Shown: positions 34,082-44,172 of the stretch, piece after piece
How the letters are laid out: each line of letters starts with the position of its first letter
Numbering within the stretch: the first letter of the stretch is position 1
Source of the DNA: Bacillus sp. EB600
Lineage (GTDB): Bacteria > Bacillota > Bacilli > Bacillales > Cytobacillaceae
NCBI RefSeq assembly: GCF_024494385.1
Contig: NZ_JAEVLT010000009.1
Coordinates: 62,001 to 126,000, forward strand
Direction of reading: 5' to 3'
DNA: 64,000 nt
Program-made: the position numbers and the translations under genes
The notes under the pieces: model-generated
Seen by the model: only the letters and a program-made list of their open reading frames with translations
Told to the model about the DNA's origin: nothing
Database searches by the model: none

Positions 34082-34861
34082 CTATTTTTCTTTAACGATC
34101 CTCGCTGAAATCCATCCTGTGATCTGTCCGTTTGCTGTTTCGACTTTCAGCCATTTAAGTCCTCTGGTATCGACTTGTTCTTCATTCAGAAAATGTACAG
34201 CTTCACCGACAGCGATGGTATACAGACGCCGCGCAGTCAATGTGGGAGCCTCACGAATATTCCCGCCATCCTTAAATTGATTGCTTAAGACGAATTCTTT
34301 TGGATTAGGAGGAGCGGCATTTGTTTGAACTGAAGTAGGTAAACCAGGAACGTGAAAACCAAGCTGCTTTTCCAATTTTACTTGAGTTAACCATGTCTCA
34401 GTTTTCTTCCATTTAACAGAAAACCATTCATTTGGATTATTCAAGATCGCCGCTGTAAGCAAAACAGCTAAGGCGGTTGCCGAATAAAAGGTCCATTTTT
34501 TGATCCTTGCCCGATTTCTTTTCCGCTTCGTAGAAAGCTCAATGATTTTGTTGAAAAATCTTTCAAACAGGGCAAACATTTCTTCAATGAAATCAACCCA
34601 AATAGGTATGCTCACTTTGCCTGCTTCCCTAAGACTTCTTTGCATCGTGCTAATCAGTGCCATTACGGGATACGTAATCAAATAAAGTATTTTTTTCAAC
34701 AAACGACACAACAAGTTAATGGCGGGAGGAACAAGGTTCATTAGAATAAGCCTTGCGAGTTGGAGAACGACAAAGAGAACCACAAAAATACGCACCAAAT
34801 CCGGCAGAAGAGAAAGCGGTGCCCAAATCCAAAACAGCTGATTTACGATGGATTCTCCCAT
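34082..34861 (-). CDS. Membrane protein with C-terminal SH3 domain
   Basis: 259 aa, two bases downstream of the preceding gene's stop. Hydrophobic segments near 10-45 and 48-75, a charged stretch (LSTKRKRNRARIKK), a third helix at about 122-142, then a linker and a C-terminal bacterial SH3 module at about 190-257 (NIREAPTLTARRLYTIAVGE, WLKVE, GWISARIV). The SH3 module should lie outside the membrane and touch the wall. Forms a two-gene operon with 34864-35775. Confidence 0.7.
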   Translation of the reverse strand: MGESIVNQLFWIWAPLSLLPDLVRIFVVLFVVLQLARLILMNLVPPAINLLCRLLKKILYLITYPVMALISTMQRSLREAGKVSIPIWVDFIEEMFALFERFFNKIIELSTKRKRNRARIKKWTFYSATALAVLLTAAILNNPNEWFSVKWKKTETWLTQVKLEKQLGFHVPGLPTSVQTNAAPPNPKEFVLSNQFKDGGNIREAPTLTARRLYTIAVGEAVHFLNEEQVDTRGLKWLKVETANGQITGWISARIVKEK

Positions 34862-34863
34862 CG

Positions 34864-35775
34864 CTATTCTCTTTCATTTGGATAGGATGGAAGTTCTCGG
34901 AACGGCCGTTTTTTTGCATTTACTTTTTCCAAATCGACCGGAAGATAAGGGAAAAGCCTCTTTAATTTTGCTAATCTTTGTTCCGCCTCGGCCTGGTCAA
35001 TTGAGTGATCGTTAATCATGTTTAATAGTTGTTGGTTTACCACTTGTTTGAAGGTTTGATTCTGGCTAAACTCCGAATCTACGATCAACTTCGCCATTTC
35101 ATTCTTTTCAGCAAGTTTTCCTGCAGTGATAAAATCACCGTCTTCAAGAGAGATTTTGATCGTGGCCGAAATTCGCCGTGCTTCCTCTAAGTCCAGCGCT
35201 TCTTGATAGGCGGATAGCTCCGCATTCCGGTCCAAATCAGCGATCGCCTCATCATGGCGCTGATCCCGAAAGCCTTGCCGAACCAAGACGCGGACAGCAC
35301 GTACAACAATTCCGGCTTCTCTTAACACCTTGACTAAGGAAGAGGTTTGAAAAAACTCTTCAATGTGCCGGGCAAATCCCAGCTCTTCTTCAATCGAAAA
35401 AAATCGTGCTTCTGATTCCACCCAGAGGGGCAGATTATTGGAAATCAGTATTCCAATTTCTCCCGCATTTTGCTGAACCAACAGTTCCGGCCGGTCGACG
35501 GCAATATCAATAAACAAATGTACAGAAAACCTTCTGCCTCTGGTTGCAGAAGGGACCTCTTCGTTGTATTCGAACGTATGCTGCTGCATATCTACTGAAT
35601 AAACCTTTTTATATTTTCCAATCCGTAATTCACTGCGTGACAAACGATCCCCATTTTTAACAGCACAGTATTGGTTGGCATGATTCACATAAACAAAGGC
35701 ATGTGTCATCGAAGACGCCGGCTGTTTCTCCAAAAAACTAAATTTAACATCGTTCACTTCAACAATTAGGTTCAT
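34864..35775 (-). CDS. Uncharacterised protein, possibly SPFH/band-7-like
   Basis: 303 aa, ATG after AGGAGGGGATA. N-terminal ~65 residues beta-rich, then a SVHLFIDIAVDRPELLVQQN / GIVVRAVRVLVRQGFRDQ pattern reminiscent of the beta-sheet core of SPFH (stomatin/flotillin) domains. A charged helical region follows (about 175-290, rich in E/A/K). No membrane segment of its own; partner gene supplies one. Family assignment is a weak fold-level guess. Confidence 0.5.
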   Translation of the reverse strand: MNLIVEVNDVKFSFLEKQPASSMTHAFVYVNHANQYCAVKNGDRLSRSELRIGKYKKVYSVDMQQHTFEYNEEVPSATRGRRFSVHLFIDIAVDRPELLVQQNAGEIGILISNNLPLWVESEARFFSIEEELGFARHIEEFFQTSSLVKVLREAGIVVRAVRVLVRQGFRDQRHDEAIADLDRNAELSAYQEALDLEEARRISATIKISLEDGDFITAGKLAEKNEMAKLIVDSEFSQNQTFKQVVNQQLLNMINDHSIDQAEAEQRLAKLKRLFPYLPVDLEKVNAKKRPFRELPSYPNERE

Positions 35776-35875
35776 CCCTTATCCCCTCCTGGTTCATTCC
35801 ATACAAAGCTTGTACTGTTTTCAAAAAAGACCAGCACCCTTGACACCATTCTATGCAGCCAATCAGCAAAAAATG

Positions 35876-35912
35876 AAAAAAGGGAGGTTCTTTGCGAGAA
35901 CCTCCCTAAATT
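35876..35912 (-). terminator. Terminator hairpin upstream of the 35775 gene
   Basis: GGGAGGTTC-TTTGC-GAGAACCTCCC flanked by T-runs on both strands. On the minus strand it lies about 100 bases before the ATG of a gene with no minus-strand gene behind it, so it could be an attenuator in that operon's leader, or shield against read-through. Confidence 0.7.
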
Positions 35913-36024
35913 TTTAACCTTCTTTTAAGCTAACGCTATTTATTAATATAAAATAACTCATTAAAAATTCCATATTTTTAGCTTATCTTTCATAGGACAG
36001 AAAGTATAAAGAATTGAGGAATAA

Positions 36025-36041
36025 TGTAACATAGTGTTACA
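36025..36041. promoter_or_regulatory. Candidate PucR operator, TGTAA-N7-TTACA
   Basis: TGTAACATAGTGTTACA is the core of a perfect 25-base palindrome (36021-36045, arms ATAATGTAACA). Lies about 200 bases before the PucR start. The same TGTAA-N7-TTACA box occurs upstream of the catabolic operon (37878). Confidence 0.55.
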
Positions 36042-36238
36042 TTATTCATATAATTCCAAATTATATGATATTTCAGTGCTATTAAATCTCACTAGTTGTA
36101 TAAATGAACTTATTTAAATGATTAACCTCATTTGTTTTTCAGTTGGCGTATTCACCTTATAAAGAATTTTCGTATAATAATTTATTTAAATTTAAACTGA
36201 AGAGAAACAATGAAACTCAAGAAGAGAGGTTTACCGAA

Positions 36239-37846
36239 ATGAATAAAGAAGTCAAATTATCAGTACAGGAGATATTAAAACATGAAAGTTTCCAAACGGC
36301 AAAAATAATAGCAGGGAAAAAAGGAATAACTAGAACTGTAAAATGGGTTCATGTTATGGAAATTACTGATGTAGGTAACCTATTAAATGGAGATGAATTA
36401 ATTCTATCAACTGGTATAGGATGGAGAGATAGTAAAGAGGTATTGCTTTCGCTTGTACAGCAGTTAATTGAATGTCAGGCAGCTGGATTTTGCGTGGAGT
36501 TGGGTAAATATATATATGAAATCCCTAGTGAATTAATCCAACTTGCTGACCGTTATAATTTCCCAATTATTGTTTTTAATAGAGAAGTACGGTTTGTTGA
36601 TATCACAGAAAAAATACACACATTAATTATAAAAAAGCATTATCAAATGGTATCGGATTTAGAGGAATATTCACGTAAACTAAATGAAGTTTTGCTTGAA
36701 GCCGACCCTAAAGAAATGATTTTGAATATGCTGCAAAAACAATTACAATTGCCCGTCATTTACTTACAAAAGGATGGTCATGATAGTATTGTTTCCAATA
36801 AACGAGAAAAAGAAAAAAACAGCCTTCTTCAATTAGTAAAGGAAAACAGCATTGGAAAGGACGAATTTATCGCTCGGCAAAAAGTTAATGTATTGAACCA
36901 GGATTATGCTGAGTTAGTAATCATAGACGAAGCAGACCCTATAACAGAGTTCGAAAAATTGCTCCTAGACAGAACTGTAACAGCTCTTGCTCAAGTAATT
37001 TTGCGTGAATTATGGACAGAAGAGAGGAGAAAGGCAAAAGAAACGGATTGGATTAAAAAATGGCTGAATGGAGAACACAATGAAGAGCAAATAGAAAAAT
37101 ACCTTGGAGAGATCGTTCCTGGTATAAAGCTAGAAAGGGCGGTTGTACTCCTCATCAAAGTGAATTTAGATCCCGACGATTCAAACCTAACCTATTTAAA
37201 GCTATTTTTACGTACTATTTTTCGGGATCAGGGATTCTATCTATTACCAGCAATGATAAAAAATTCACTCGTGTTAATTTTGATTGATAACAGGGTTCGG
37301 AGTAATTACAGACAAAGAGTTGAAGCAGGAATCGAACAGGCGCTAAAATCGAGATATTTAACCAATCAACCTTATCCTCATTTACAAATTAGTGCAGGAA
37401 AACCAGTTCACCATTTGAATGAAATAAAAAAAAGCTATGAATATGCGAAGGAAGCTTCCATTATCAGGGAAAAAATGCCAAATGAACAAACTAGTTATTT
37501 TTATGAAGATTTACATATTTATAGAATCATTAACGCTGCTCATGATCAAGGAATTCTATATGAATTTGTTTTAGATTATTTAAAGCCTGTCATCCTATAT
37601 GATCATGAAAATAATGCAAAGCTAATGAATACTTTAAAGTTTTATTTAAAATTCAATGGTTCAAAAAAAGAAACAGCGGAGCATCTTTTTATTGTGAGGC
37701 AAACGCTTTATCGCCGGCTTGAAAAGCTATATGAGCTAATAGGAGAGGACTTTATGGAACCGCATAAGAAGCAAGCAATTGAGTTTGCGGTTGCGGCTTA
37801 TGAGTATCTAGAAGGGGCGAAACAAACCTTTCTAAAGAAAGACTAA
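36239..37846 (+). CDS. PucR-family transcriptional regulator
   Basis: 535 aa from ATG at 36239, after AAGAGAGG; 32 extra upstream codons have no ribosome-binding site. N-terminal PucR sensor domain (about 5-125; KWVHVMEITDVGNLLNGDEL), middle region with a CdaR GGDEF-like domain (about 270-410), and C-terminal HTH_30 (about 465-530; FNGSKKETAEHLFIVRQTLY). PucR proteins typically activate nitrogen or amino-acid catabolism in response to a metabolite. Placed directly before the beta-alanine/carbamoyl-amino-acid genes, which it likely controls. Confidence 0.9.
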   Translation: MNKEVKLSVQEILKHESFQTAKIIAGKKGITRTVKWVHVMEITDVGNLLNGDELILSTGIGWRDSKEVLLSLVQQLIECQAAGFCVELGKYIYEIPSELIQLADRYNFPIIVFNREVRFVDITEKIHTLIIKKHYQMVSDLEEYSRKLNEVLLEADPKEMILNMLQKQLQLPVIYLQKDGHDSIVSNKREKEKNSLLQLVKENSIGKDEFIARQKVNVLNQDYAELVIIDEADPITEFEKLLLDRTVTALAQVILRELWTEERRKAKETDWIKKWLNGEHNEEQIEKYLGEIVPGIKLERAVVLLIKVNLDPDDSNLTYLKLFLRTIFRDQGFYLLPAMIKNSLVLILIDNRVRSNYRQRVEAGIEQALKSRYLTNQPYPHLQISAGKPVHHLNEIKKSYEYAKEASIIREKMPNEQTSYFYEDLHIYRIINAAHDQGILYEFVLDYLKPVILYDHENNAKLMNTLKFYLKFNGSKKETAEHLFIVRQTLYRRLEKLYELIGEDFMEPHKKQAIEFAVAAYEYLEGAKQTFLKKD

Positions 37847-37877
37847 CTGTAAGCAAAAAGTTAAAAATATCTCAAAA

Positions 37878-37894
37878 TGTAACGTGATTTTACA
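37878..37894. promoter_or_regulatory. Candidate PucR operator, TGTAA-N7-TTACA
   Basis: TGTAACGTGATTTTACA, 119 bases before the dehydrogenase ATG; same half-sites and spacing as the perfect palindrome at 36025. Confidence 0.5.
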
Positions 37895-37996
37895 AATATA
37901 ATTTACACTTTGTCTAATGAAAAAATTTTTTTACATAAATATAATAATACTAGATAGAAAATTCATAATATTTCGAACCTATGAGGAGGCAGTTTT

Positions 37997-39454
37997 ATGG
38001 TTGTAACAAAAGAAGTAAAAACAATGAAAAATTTTATTGGTGGTCAATGGACTTTATCAGCTAGTGAGAAAATAGAAGAAATTCCAAATCCTGCGACAGG
38101 TGAAATTATTGCAAAACTCCCGATCTCTACACGTGAAGAAGTTAATCAGGCGGTTTCTGCGGCAAAAAAAGCATTCCAAACTTGGAAGAAAGTAGCGGTC
38201 CCTCAGCGTGCCCGTATTCTATTCCGCTATCAGCAATTACTAGTTGAGAATTGGGATGAGCTGGCTAGGATCGTTACACTTGAAAACGGAAAGAGTTTCA
38301 AAGAGGCATATGGAGAAGTGCAACGCGGGATTGAATGCGTTGAATTTGCTACGGGAGCTCCTACGCTGATGATGGGCGACCAGATTCCTGATATTGCAAC
38401 AGGCATTGAATCTGGCATGTACCGTTATCCAATTGGAGTGGTAGGTGGCATTACTCCATTTAACTTTCCGATGATGGTACCTTGTTGGATGTTCCCGCTG
38501 GCCATCGTTTGTGGAAATACTTTTGTGTTAAAACCATCTGAGCGTACTCCGCTTCTGGCCAATCGCTTAGCTGAGCTGTTTAAAGAGGCTGGCCTTCCGG
38601 ATGGAGTCTTGAATATTGTTCATGGCGCCCATGATGTTGTAAACGGAATTCTTGAACACAAGGATGTAAAAGCAGTCTCTTTTGTTGGTTCACAGCCTGT
38701 TGCGGAATATATTTACAAAACAGCGGCAGCGAATGGAAAAAGAGTGCAGGCACTGGCTGGAGCAAAAAACCACTCAATTGTGATGCCTGATGCTGACCTA
38801 AATAATGCTGTTACCAATATTATTGGAGCTGCCTTTGGATCGGCTGGTGAACGCTGCATGGCTGCATCGGTTGTAGTAGCTGTTGGAGGAGTAGCGGACG
38901 AATTAGTTCACCTGCTTAAACAAAAAGCTGATGAAATCAAAATTGGTAACGGGCTTGATGATGATGTGTTTCTTGGTCCGGTCATCCGTAAAGCACATAA
39001 GGAACGGACAATTCAATATATTGAAATTGGCGAAAACGAAGGCGCCGCACTCGTCCGTGATGGCAGAGGTGAAGGTGAACAGGAGGAAGGCTATTTCGTG
39101 GGTCCAACCATTTTTGATCATGTGAATACAGAAATGAAAATCTGGAAAGATGAAATTTTTGCACCTGTATTATCCATTGTCCGTGTAGAAACTCTTGAGG
39201 AAGCGATTGAAATAACAAACCAATCTGAGTTTGCCAACGGTGCGTGTCTTTATACAGACAGTGCGAAGGCAATCCGGACATTCCGCGAAGAGATTGATGC
39301 AGGGATGCTTGGTGTGAATCTTGGTGTACCGGCCCCAATGGCCTTCTTTCCATTCTCGGGCTATAAAAAGTCATTCTACGGTGACCTGCACGCAAACGGC
39401 AAAGATGGAGTGGAATTTTATACCCGTAAAAAGATGCTGACTGCCCGATATTAA
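37997..39454 (+). CDS. mmsA: CoA-acylating (methyl)malonate-semialdehyde dehydrogenase
   Basis: 485 aa, ATG after GAGGAGG. ALDH superfamily. Catalytic C287 in [10 protein letters not shown]; the usual Glu general-base segment reads ALAGAKNH, characteristic of the CoA-dependent MmsA/IolA branch. C-terminus [20 protein letters not shown] also fits. Converts malonate semialdehyde plus CoA and NAD+ to acetyl-CoA and CO2. It receives its substrate from the transaminase encoded 33 bases downstream. Confidence 0.93.
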   Translation: MVVTKEVKTMKNFIGGQWTLSASEKIEEIPNPATGEIIAKLPISTREEVNQAVSAAKKAFQTWKKVAVPQRARILFRYQQLLVENWDELARIVTLENGKSFKEAYGEVQRGIECVEFATGAPTLMMGDQIPDIATGIESGMYRYPIGVVGGITPFNFPMMVPCWMFPLAIVCGNTFVLKPSERTPLLANRLAELFKEAGLPDGVLNIVHGAHDVVNGILEHKDVKAVSFVGSQPVAEYIYKTAAANGKRVQALAGAKNHSIVMPDADLNNAVTNIIGAAFGSAGERCMAASVVVAVGGVADELVHLLKQKADEIKIGNGLDDDVFLGPVIRKAHKERTIQYIEIGENEGAALVRDGRGEGEQEEGYFVGPTIFDHVNTEMKIWKDEIFAPVLSIVRVETLEEAIEITNQSEFANGACLYTDSAKAIRTFREEIDAGMLGVNLGVPAPMAFFPFSGYKKSFYGDLHANGKDGVEFYTRKKMLTARY

Positions 39455-39486
39455 TGAACAAATTCTAATAAAGTGAGGCGATAAGA

Positions 39487-40827
39487 ATGCAAGTTACAGA
39501 AAAAGGACAGGATTTACAGCAAAAGGATGAGCGTTATATCTGGCATGCAATGAGAGGATCGGCCCCCGTTTCAGGAAATTTGATTATTAAAGAAGCAAAA
39601 GGTGCCTGGGTAGTGGATATTGAAGGAAATAGATATTTGGATGGAATGTCTGGCCTCTGGTGTGTAAATGCCGGCTATGGAAGAAAGGAACTGGCAGAAG
39701 CCGCTTATGAACAACTTCTTGAAATGCCATATTATCCAATGTCTCAAAGTCATGTTCCCGCCATCAAACTGGCTGAAAAGCTAAACGAATGGCTTGGTGA
39801 TGAATATGTCATATTTTTCTCAAATAGCGGTTCTGAAGCGAATGAAACAGCATTTAAAATTGCGCGTCAGTACCATCAGCAGAAGGGTGACCATGGACGG
39901 TATAAATTTATTTCTCGCTACCGGGCTTATCATGGAAATTCAATGGGCGCCTTGGCAGCAACAGGTCAGGCTGAGAGAAAATATAAATATGAGCCGCTTG
40001 CTCCAGGCTTTATCCATGTGAATCCGCCTGATGTATACCGTAATCCGAATGATGAGCAAACCCTTGAAAGTGCTCAGGAAGTTGACCGGGTAATGACATG
40101 GGAATTAAGCCAGACTGTAGCGGCTATGATCATGGAACCGATTATTACAGGCGGTGGTATTTTAATTCCTCCTCAGAACTATATGAAAAAAGTCAAAGAG
40201 ATTTGTGAAAAGCATGGAGCTCTTTTGATTTGCGACGAAGTAATTTGCGGATTTGGACGAACAGGCAAACCGTTTGGTTTTATGCATTATGACGTAAAGC
40301 CCGATATTATTACGATGGCTAAAGGGATCACAAGTGCCTATCTGCCGCTTTCTGTTACAGCGGTTAAAAGAGAGATTTATGAAGCGTACAGCGGCAATGA
40401 ACAATATGATCGCCTTCGACATGTAAATACATTTGGGGGGAACCCTGCGGCTTGTGCACTCGCCTTAAAAAACCTAGAGATTTTTCAGGATGAAAAGTTA
40501 ATTGAGCGCTCACAGGTTTTGGGAGAACAGTTGCTGAGAGAACTTGAAGAAATAAAAGATCTACCGTTTGTAGGTGATGTCCGTGGAAAGGGACTTCTTA
40601 TCGGCATTGAGTTGGTTGAGAATAAAGAATCGAAAAAACCGGCAAGTGTGGAAATCGTTAATAAAGTAATCAGTGCCTGCAAGGAGAGAAAACTGATCAT
40701 TGGCAAAAATGGGGACACTGTTGCAGGCTTCAATAACATTCTGCAGCTTGCCCCTCCACTTAGCATTACTGAAGACGATTTTATTTTTATCGTCGAAACA
40801 CTTAAAGAAAGCCTGCGTTCTATTTAA
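39487..40827 (+). CDS. Class III omega-amino acid:pyruvate (beta-alanine) transaminase
   Basis: 446 aa. PLP fold type I: SNSGSEANE phosphate loop, D250 (LLICDEVICGFGRTG) and Lys279 (MAKGITSAYLPLS) as the Schiff-base residue. The N-terminal SGLWCVNAGYGRKELAEA is typical of omega-amino acid transaminases. In this operon it should convert beta-alanine (or a related omega-amino acid) and pyruvate to malonate semialdehyde and L-alanine; the next gene recycles the alanine. Confidence 0.9.
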   Translation: MQVTEKGQDLQQKDERYIWHAMRGSAPVSGNLIIKEAKGAWVVDIEGNRYLDGMSGLWCVNAGYGRKELAEAAYEQLLEMPYYPMSQSHVPAIKLAEKLNEWLGDEYVIFFSNSGSEANETAFKIARQYHQQKGDHGRYKFISRYRAYHGNSMGALAATGQAERKYKYEPLAPGFIHVNPPDVYRNPNDEQTLESAQEVDRVMTWELSQTVAAMIMEPIITGGGILIPPQNYMKKVKEICEKHGALLICDEVICGFGRTGKPFGFMHYDVKPDIITMAKGITSAYLPLSVTAVKREIYEAYSGNEQYDRLRHVNTFGGNPAACALALKNLEIFQDEKLIERSQVLGEQLLRELEEIKDLPFVGDVRGKGLLIGIELVENKESKKPASVEIVNKVISACKERKLIIGKNGDTVAGFNNILQLAPPLSITEDDFIFIVETLKESLRSI

Positions 40828-41073
40828 ATTAAAGCTGTTTTGCAAATATGTTGCTTTTCAAGTTGAAAAGGCTGCCTCACTTATCAATTCTATAAGAATG
40901 CTTTAAAATTCAGGTGTTAACAATCCAGAGTTGTCCTTTGGAACAAAAGTTGAAACTTTATAAACAATAAACTTGCAGAATAGGGCTTATAGTAAAAAAG
41001 CTGTTTTCGGAAATAAGAGGCTACTGAAAAACTAAGGCTTTACCGATGATCAATTACTTAAGGGGATGAGGAC

Positions 41074-42207
41074 TTGAAGATAGGAATACCAAAAGAGATC
41101 AAGGTTCTAGAAAATCGTGTCGCTATCACTCCTGCTAGTGTCATGAATTTAACGAAAGCGAACCATCAAGTACTAGTTGAAAGATGCGCAGGAGTACAGT
41201 CTGGTTTTCTTGATGAAATGTACAGGGAGGCAGGTGCCATCATAGTAGCATCTGCAGAAGAAGCGTGGGCGGCTGATATGGTCATGAAAGTAAAAGAACC
41301 ACTGCCGGGAGAATATCGTTATTTTCGCGAGGGTTTAATCTTATTTACTTACCTCCATTTAGCAGCAGACCAAACATTGACAGAAGAATTAATTAAAAAG
41401 AAAGTGGTTGGCATTGCTTATGAAACGATTCAATTAAGAGACGGGTCATTGCCACTTCTCACGCCAATGAGCGAAGTAGCAGGAAGAATGTCGGCCCAAA
41501 TTGGAGCACAATTTTTAGAAAAAACATGGGGTGGAAAAGGAATTCTTCTTGGTGGAGTACCAGGGGTAAAGAGAGGAAAGGTAACGATTATCGGTGGCGG
41601 TGTTGTAGGAACAAATGCGGCAAAAGTCGCAATCGGTCTGGGGGCAAATGTTTCTATACTCGATGTGAATCCGGCAAGACTCCGGGAGCTGGATGATCTG
41701 TTCGATAACTCAATTACAACACTAGTATCGAATCCTTATACGATTCGTGAAGAAGTAGCGGAATCTGATTTAGTCATTGGTGCCGTGTTAATACCAGGGG
41801 CAAAAGCGCCGAAGCTTGTTACAGAGGAAATGGTCAGCAGGATGAAGGAAGGATCAGTCATTGTGGATGTGGCGATCGATCAAGGCGGAATTTTTGAAAC
41901 AGCAGATCGAGTTACAACCCATGATTACCCAACATATGTGAGACATGGTGTGGTTCATTATGCTGTTGGAAATATGCCTGGGGCTGTTCCAAGAACCTCA
42001 ACTATTGCTCTCACGAACGTTACGGTTCCATATGCTTTGAAAATAGCAAATGAAGGGTATGAAAAAGCCTGCCTAGATGATTCGGCATTGTTGAAAGGAG
42101 TCAATACATTAAACGGCTTTGTTACCCACCAAAAAGTAGCTGAAGCTCATCAGCTTCCATACCTAGATTTGAATAGTAGAAGGAATAAAGAAAAAGTCAA
42201 AAATTAA
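41074..42207 (+). CDS. ald: Alanine dehydrogenase
   Basis: 377 aa, TTG start after AGGGGATGAGG. N-terminal [25 protein letters not shown] with the catalytic His, NAD-binding [17 protein letters not shown], and [20 protein letters not shown] are all diagnostic. Oxidises L-alanine to pyruvate and ammonia, closing the cycle with the pyruvate-dependent transaminase. Separated by 246 bases, so it may also have its own promoter. Confidence 0.95.
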   Translation: MKIGIPKEIKVLENRVAITPASVMNLTKANHQVLVERCAGVQSGFLDEMYREAGAIIVASAEEAWAADMVMKVKEPLPGEYRYFREGLILFTYLHLAADQTLTEELIKKKVVGIAYETIQLRDGSLPLLTPMSEVAGRMSAQIGAQFLEKTWGGKGILLGGVPGVKRGKVTIIGGGVVGTNAAKVAIGLGANVSILDVNPARLRELDDLFDNSITTLVSNPYTIREEVAESDLVIGAVLIPGAKAPKLVTEEMVSRMKEGSVIVDVAIDQGGIFETADRVTTHDYPTYVRHGVVHYAVGNMPGAVPRTSTIALTNVTVPYALKIANEGYEKACLDDSALLKGVNTLNGFVTHQKVAEAHQLPYLDLNSRRNKEKVKN

Positions 42208-42512
42208 TAGAAATCAAAAATACTAGAGGGCTAATCATAAATCATTCCGCCCATAAGCCCACGTATAATTCATTCAAAAAAAGATACTGTATTACTAGTT
42301 TTAAAAGCTGTATGACAGATTATTTTACTAAGTATCTTATGAAAATGGTTTATGAGACATGTATGATAAAAGCAGAAAAATATTCTGAATTCACTCACTT
42401 TTCTGTTAATGTTATTTTTGGTAAAGTTCTTGGTATACGATTCTCTGCCTGCAGAGGAGGATGATTTCTTTTGTTCATAAGATCGTTAAAATAATTTGAA
42501 AAGGATGTTGTT

Positions 42513-44138
42513 ATGAAGGCTGATATTGTTTTTATCAATGGAGAAGTCATAACAGTAGATAGGCAAAATTCAATCGTAGACGCTGTAGCAGTAAAAGGGA
42601 ATCGAATCATAGGAGTGGGTTCAAATCACGAAATAATGGGTTACGTAGGCGAAGAAACAAATGTAACTGACCTAAAAGGTAAGACACTTCTTCCTGGATT
42701 TATTGACTCCCATCTTCACCTCATTCTATACGGTGTTTTTCAGTTAGGAATCAGCTGTAAATCTATTGAAATGGACTCAGTAGAAGCATTGTTGGATTCT
42801 TTAAAGAAAAAGGCGGCCGAGACCCCAAAAGGCGAATGGATTCGTGCATGGGGATTTAATGAAACGACAGTAAAGGAGAATCGTTATCCTACACGTAAAG
42901 AATTAGATTCAATTTCAACAGATCACCCCATCATCATTACTCGTACTTGCGGACATATGAGTGTTGTGAACAGCCTGGCACTGGAGATGGCCGAAATCGA
43001 TGAACTTACTATGGACCCGCAAGGCGGAATCTATGAAAAAGATAGCGAAGGTCATTTGACTGGTAAATTAATTGAACAAGCAAATATGCAAATGAACGAG
43101 GTTGCTAGTTATACAGAGAGTGAATTGATGAAAGCCGTAAAACTTGCATCGGATCACTTCTTAGCTGCAGGCATCACAAGCATCCATGAAGCTGGTGCAT
43201 ATGGTCCTGAGAGCATCCGTTTGTTACAAAGAGCTGTTAAAAGCAAGGATATTCGTGTTCGCGTTTACGCGATGATTGCTTCTTTAAATGATTGTCCTGA
43301 CACTGTTGATAAAATGATGAAAGCAGGTGTCATTACGGGAACAGGTGACGATCGCTTTAGAATTGGGCCGGCAAAATTATTTACTGATGGAAGCAGCACA
43401 GGTCCAACGATTGCAACACGTGAGCCTTATTCAAGTGATCCGAATAATTCAGGCATTCTTTATTATAGTGAAGATGAAATCTATCAAGTCCTAGGTGAAG
43501 CACATAAAAAAGGATATCAGATCACCGTCCATGCTCAAGGAGATAAAGCGATTGAAATGTACATCAATTGTGTTGAAAGAGCGTTAGAAGAAGCGCCCAG
43601 GAAAAATCATCGTCATCGGATTGAACATGCAGGAATCTCAACTCCTGATCTACAGGATAGAATCCGTAAGCTTGGAATGATCCCTGTACCAAATCCTCCG
43701 TTCCCTTATGAATTTGGTGATATCTATACTTATCATTATGGTGAACGTGTTAATTATATGTATCCTGTTCGAGATTTTATGGATAAAGGAATTATCGCAG
43801 CGGGTGGTTCAGATTCTCCTATTACGGATTACAATCCTTTAGTAGGGATTCATACTGCGGTTAATAGAAAAAGTCAATCCGGAAACGACATTGGTGCCAA
43901 TCAATCTATTAGTGTAGAGGAAGCGATTAGACTTTACACCTGGAATGGTGCTTATGCAAGTTTTGAAGAAGAGACAAAAGGCAGTATAGAGGTTGGAAAA
44001 TTAGCTGATTTAGTTGTTTTAAATGATAGTATTTTACGAGTGAACCCAAATGAAATTAAAAACTTGAAAGTGGAAACGACTATCGTTGACGGTGAGATTC
44101 TGTATCGAAGTGAAAAAATAGCGGACCTGAAATTATAA
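42513..44138 (+). CDS. YtcJ-type metal-dependent amidohydrolase
   Basis: 541 aa, ATG after AAAAGGATG. Composite beta-sandwich/TIM barrel amidohydrolase: GFIDSHLHLILYG metal ligands, TVHAQGDKA, RHRIEHAG, AAGGSDSPITDYNPL with the catalytic Asp, and a C-terminal sandwich returning at KGSIEVGKLADLVVLN. Family reactions are hydrolysis of amide, formamide or cyclic amide bonds. Beside a carbamoylase and a nitrilase-type amidase it may open a cyclic amide. Cytoplasmic (no signal peptide). The ~300 bases before it show no gene. Confidence 0.85.
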   Translation: MKADIVFINGEVITVDRQNSIVDAVAVKGNRIIGVGSNHEIMGYVGEETNVTDLKGKTLLPGFIDSHLHLILYGVFQLGISCKSIEMDSVEALLDSLKKKAAETPKGEWIRAWGFNETTVKENRYPTRKELDSISTDHPIIITRTCGHMSVVNSLALEMAEIDELTMDPQGGIYEKDSEGHLTGKLIEQANMQMNEVASYTESELMKAVKLASDHFLAAGITSIHEAGAYGPESIRLLQRAVKSKDIRVRVYAMIASLNDCPDTVDKMMKAGVITGTGDDRFRIGPAKLFTDGSSTGPTIATREPYSSDPNNSGILYYSEDEIYQVLGEAHKKGYQITVHAQGDKAIEMYINCVERALEEAPRKNHRHRIEHAGISTPDLQDRIRKLGMIPVPNPPFPYEFGDIYTYHYGERVNYMYPVRDFMDKGIIAAGGSDSPITDYNPLVGIHTAVNRKSQSGNDIGANQSISVEEAIRLYTWNGAYASFEEETKGSIEVGKLADLVVLNDSILRVNPNEIKNLKVETTIVDGEILYRSEKIADLKL

Positions 44139-44172
44139 GAGTTTCAGGTTTTATCGTCATAAAGGAAAGGAC

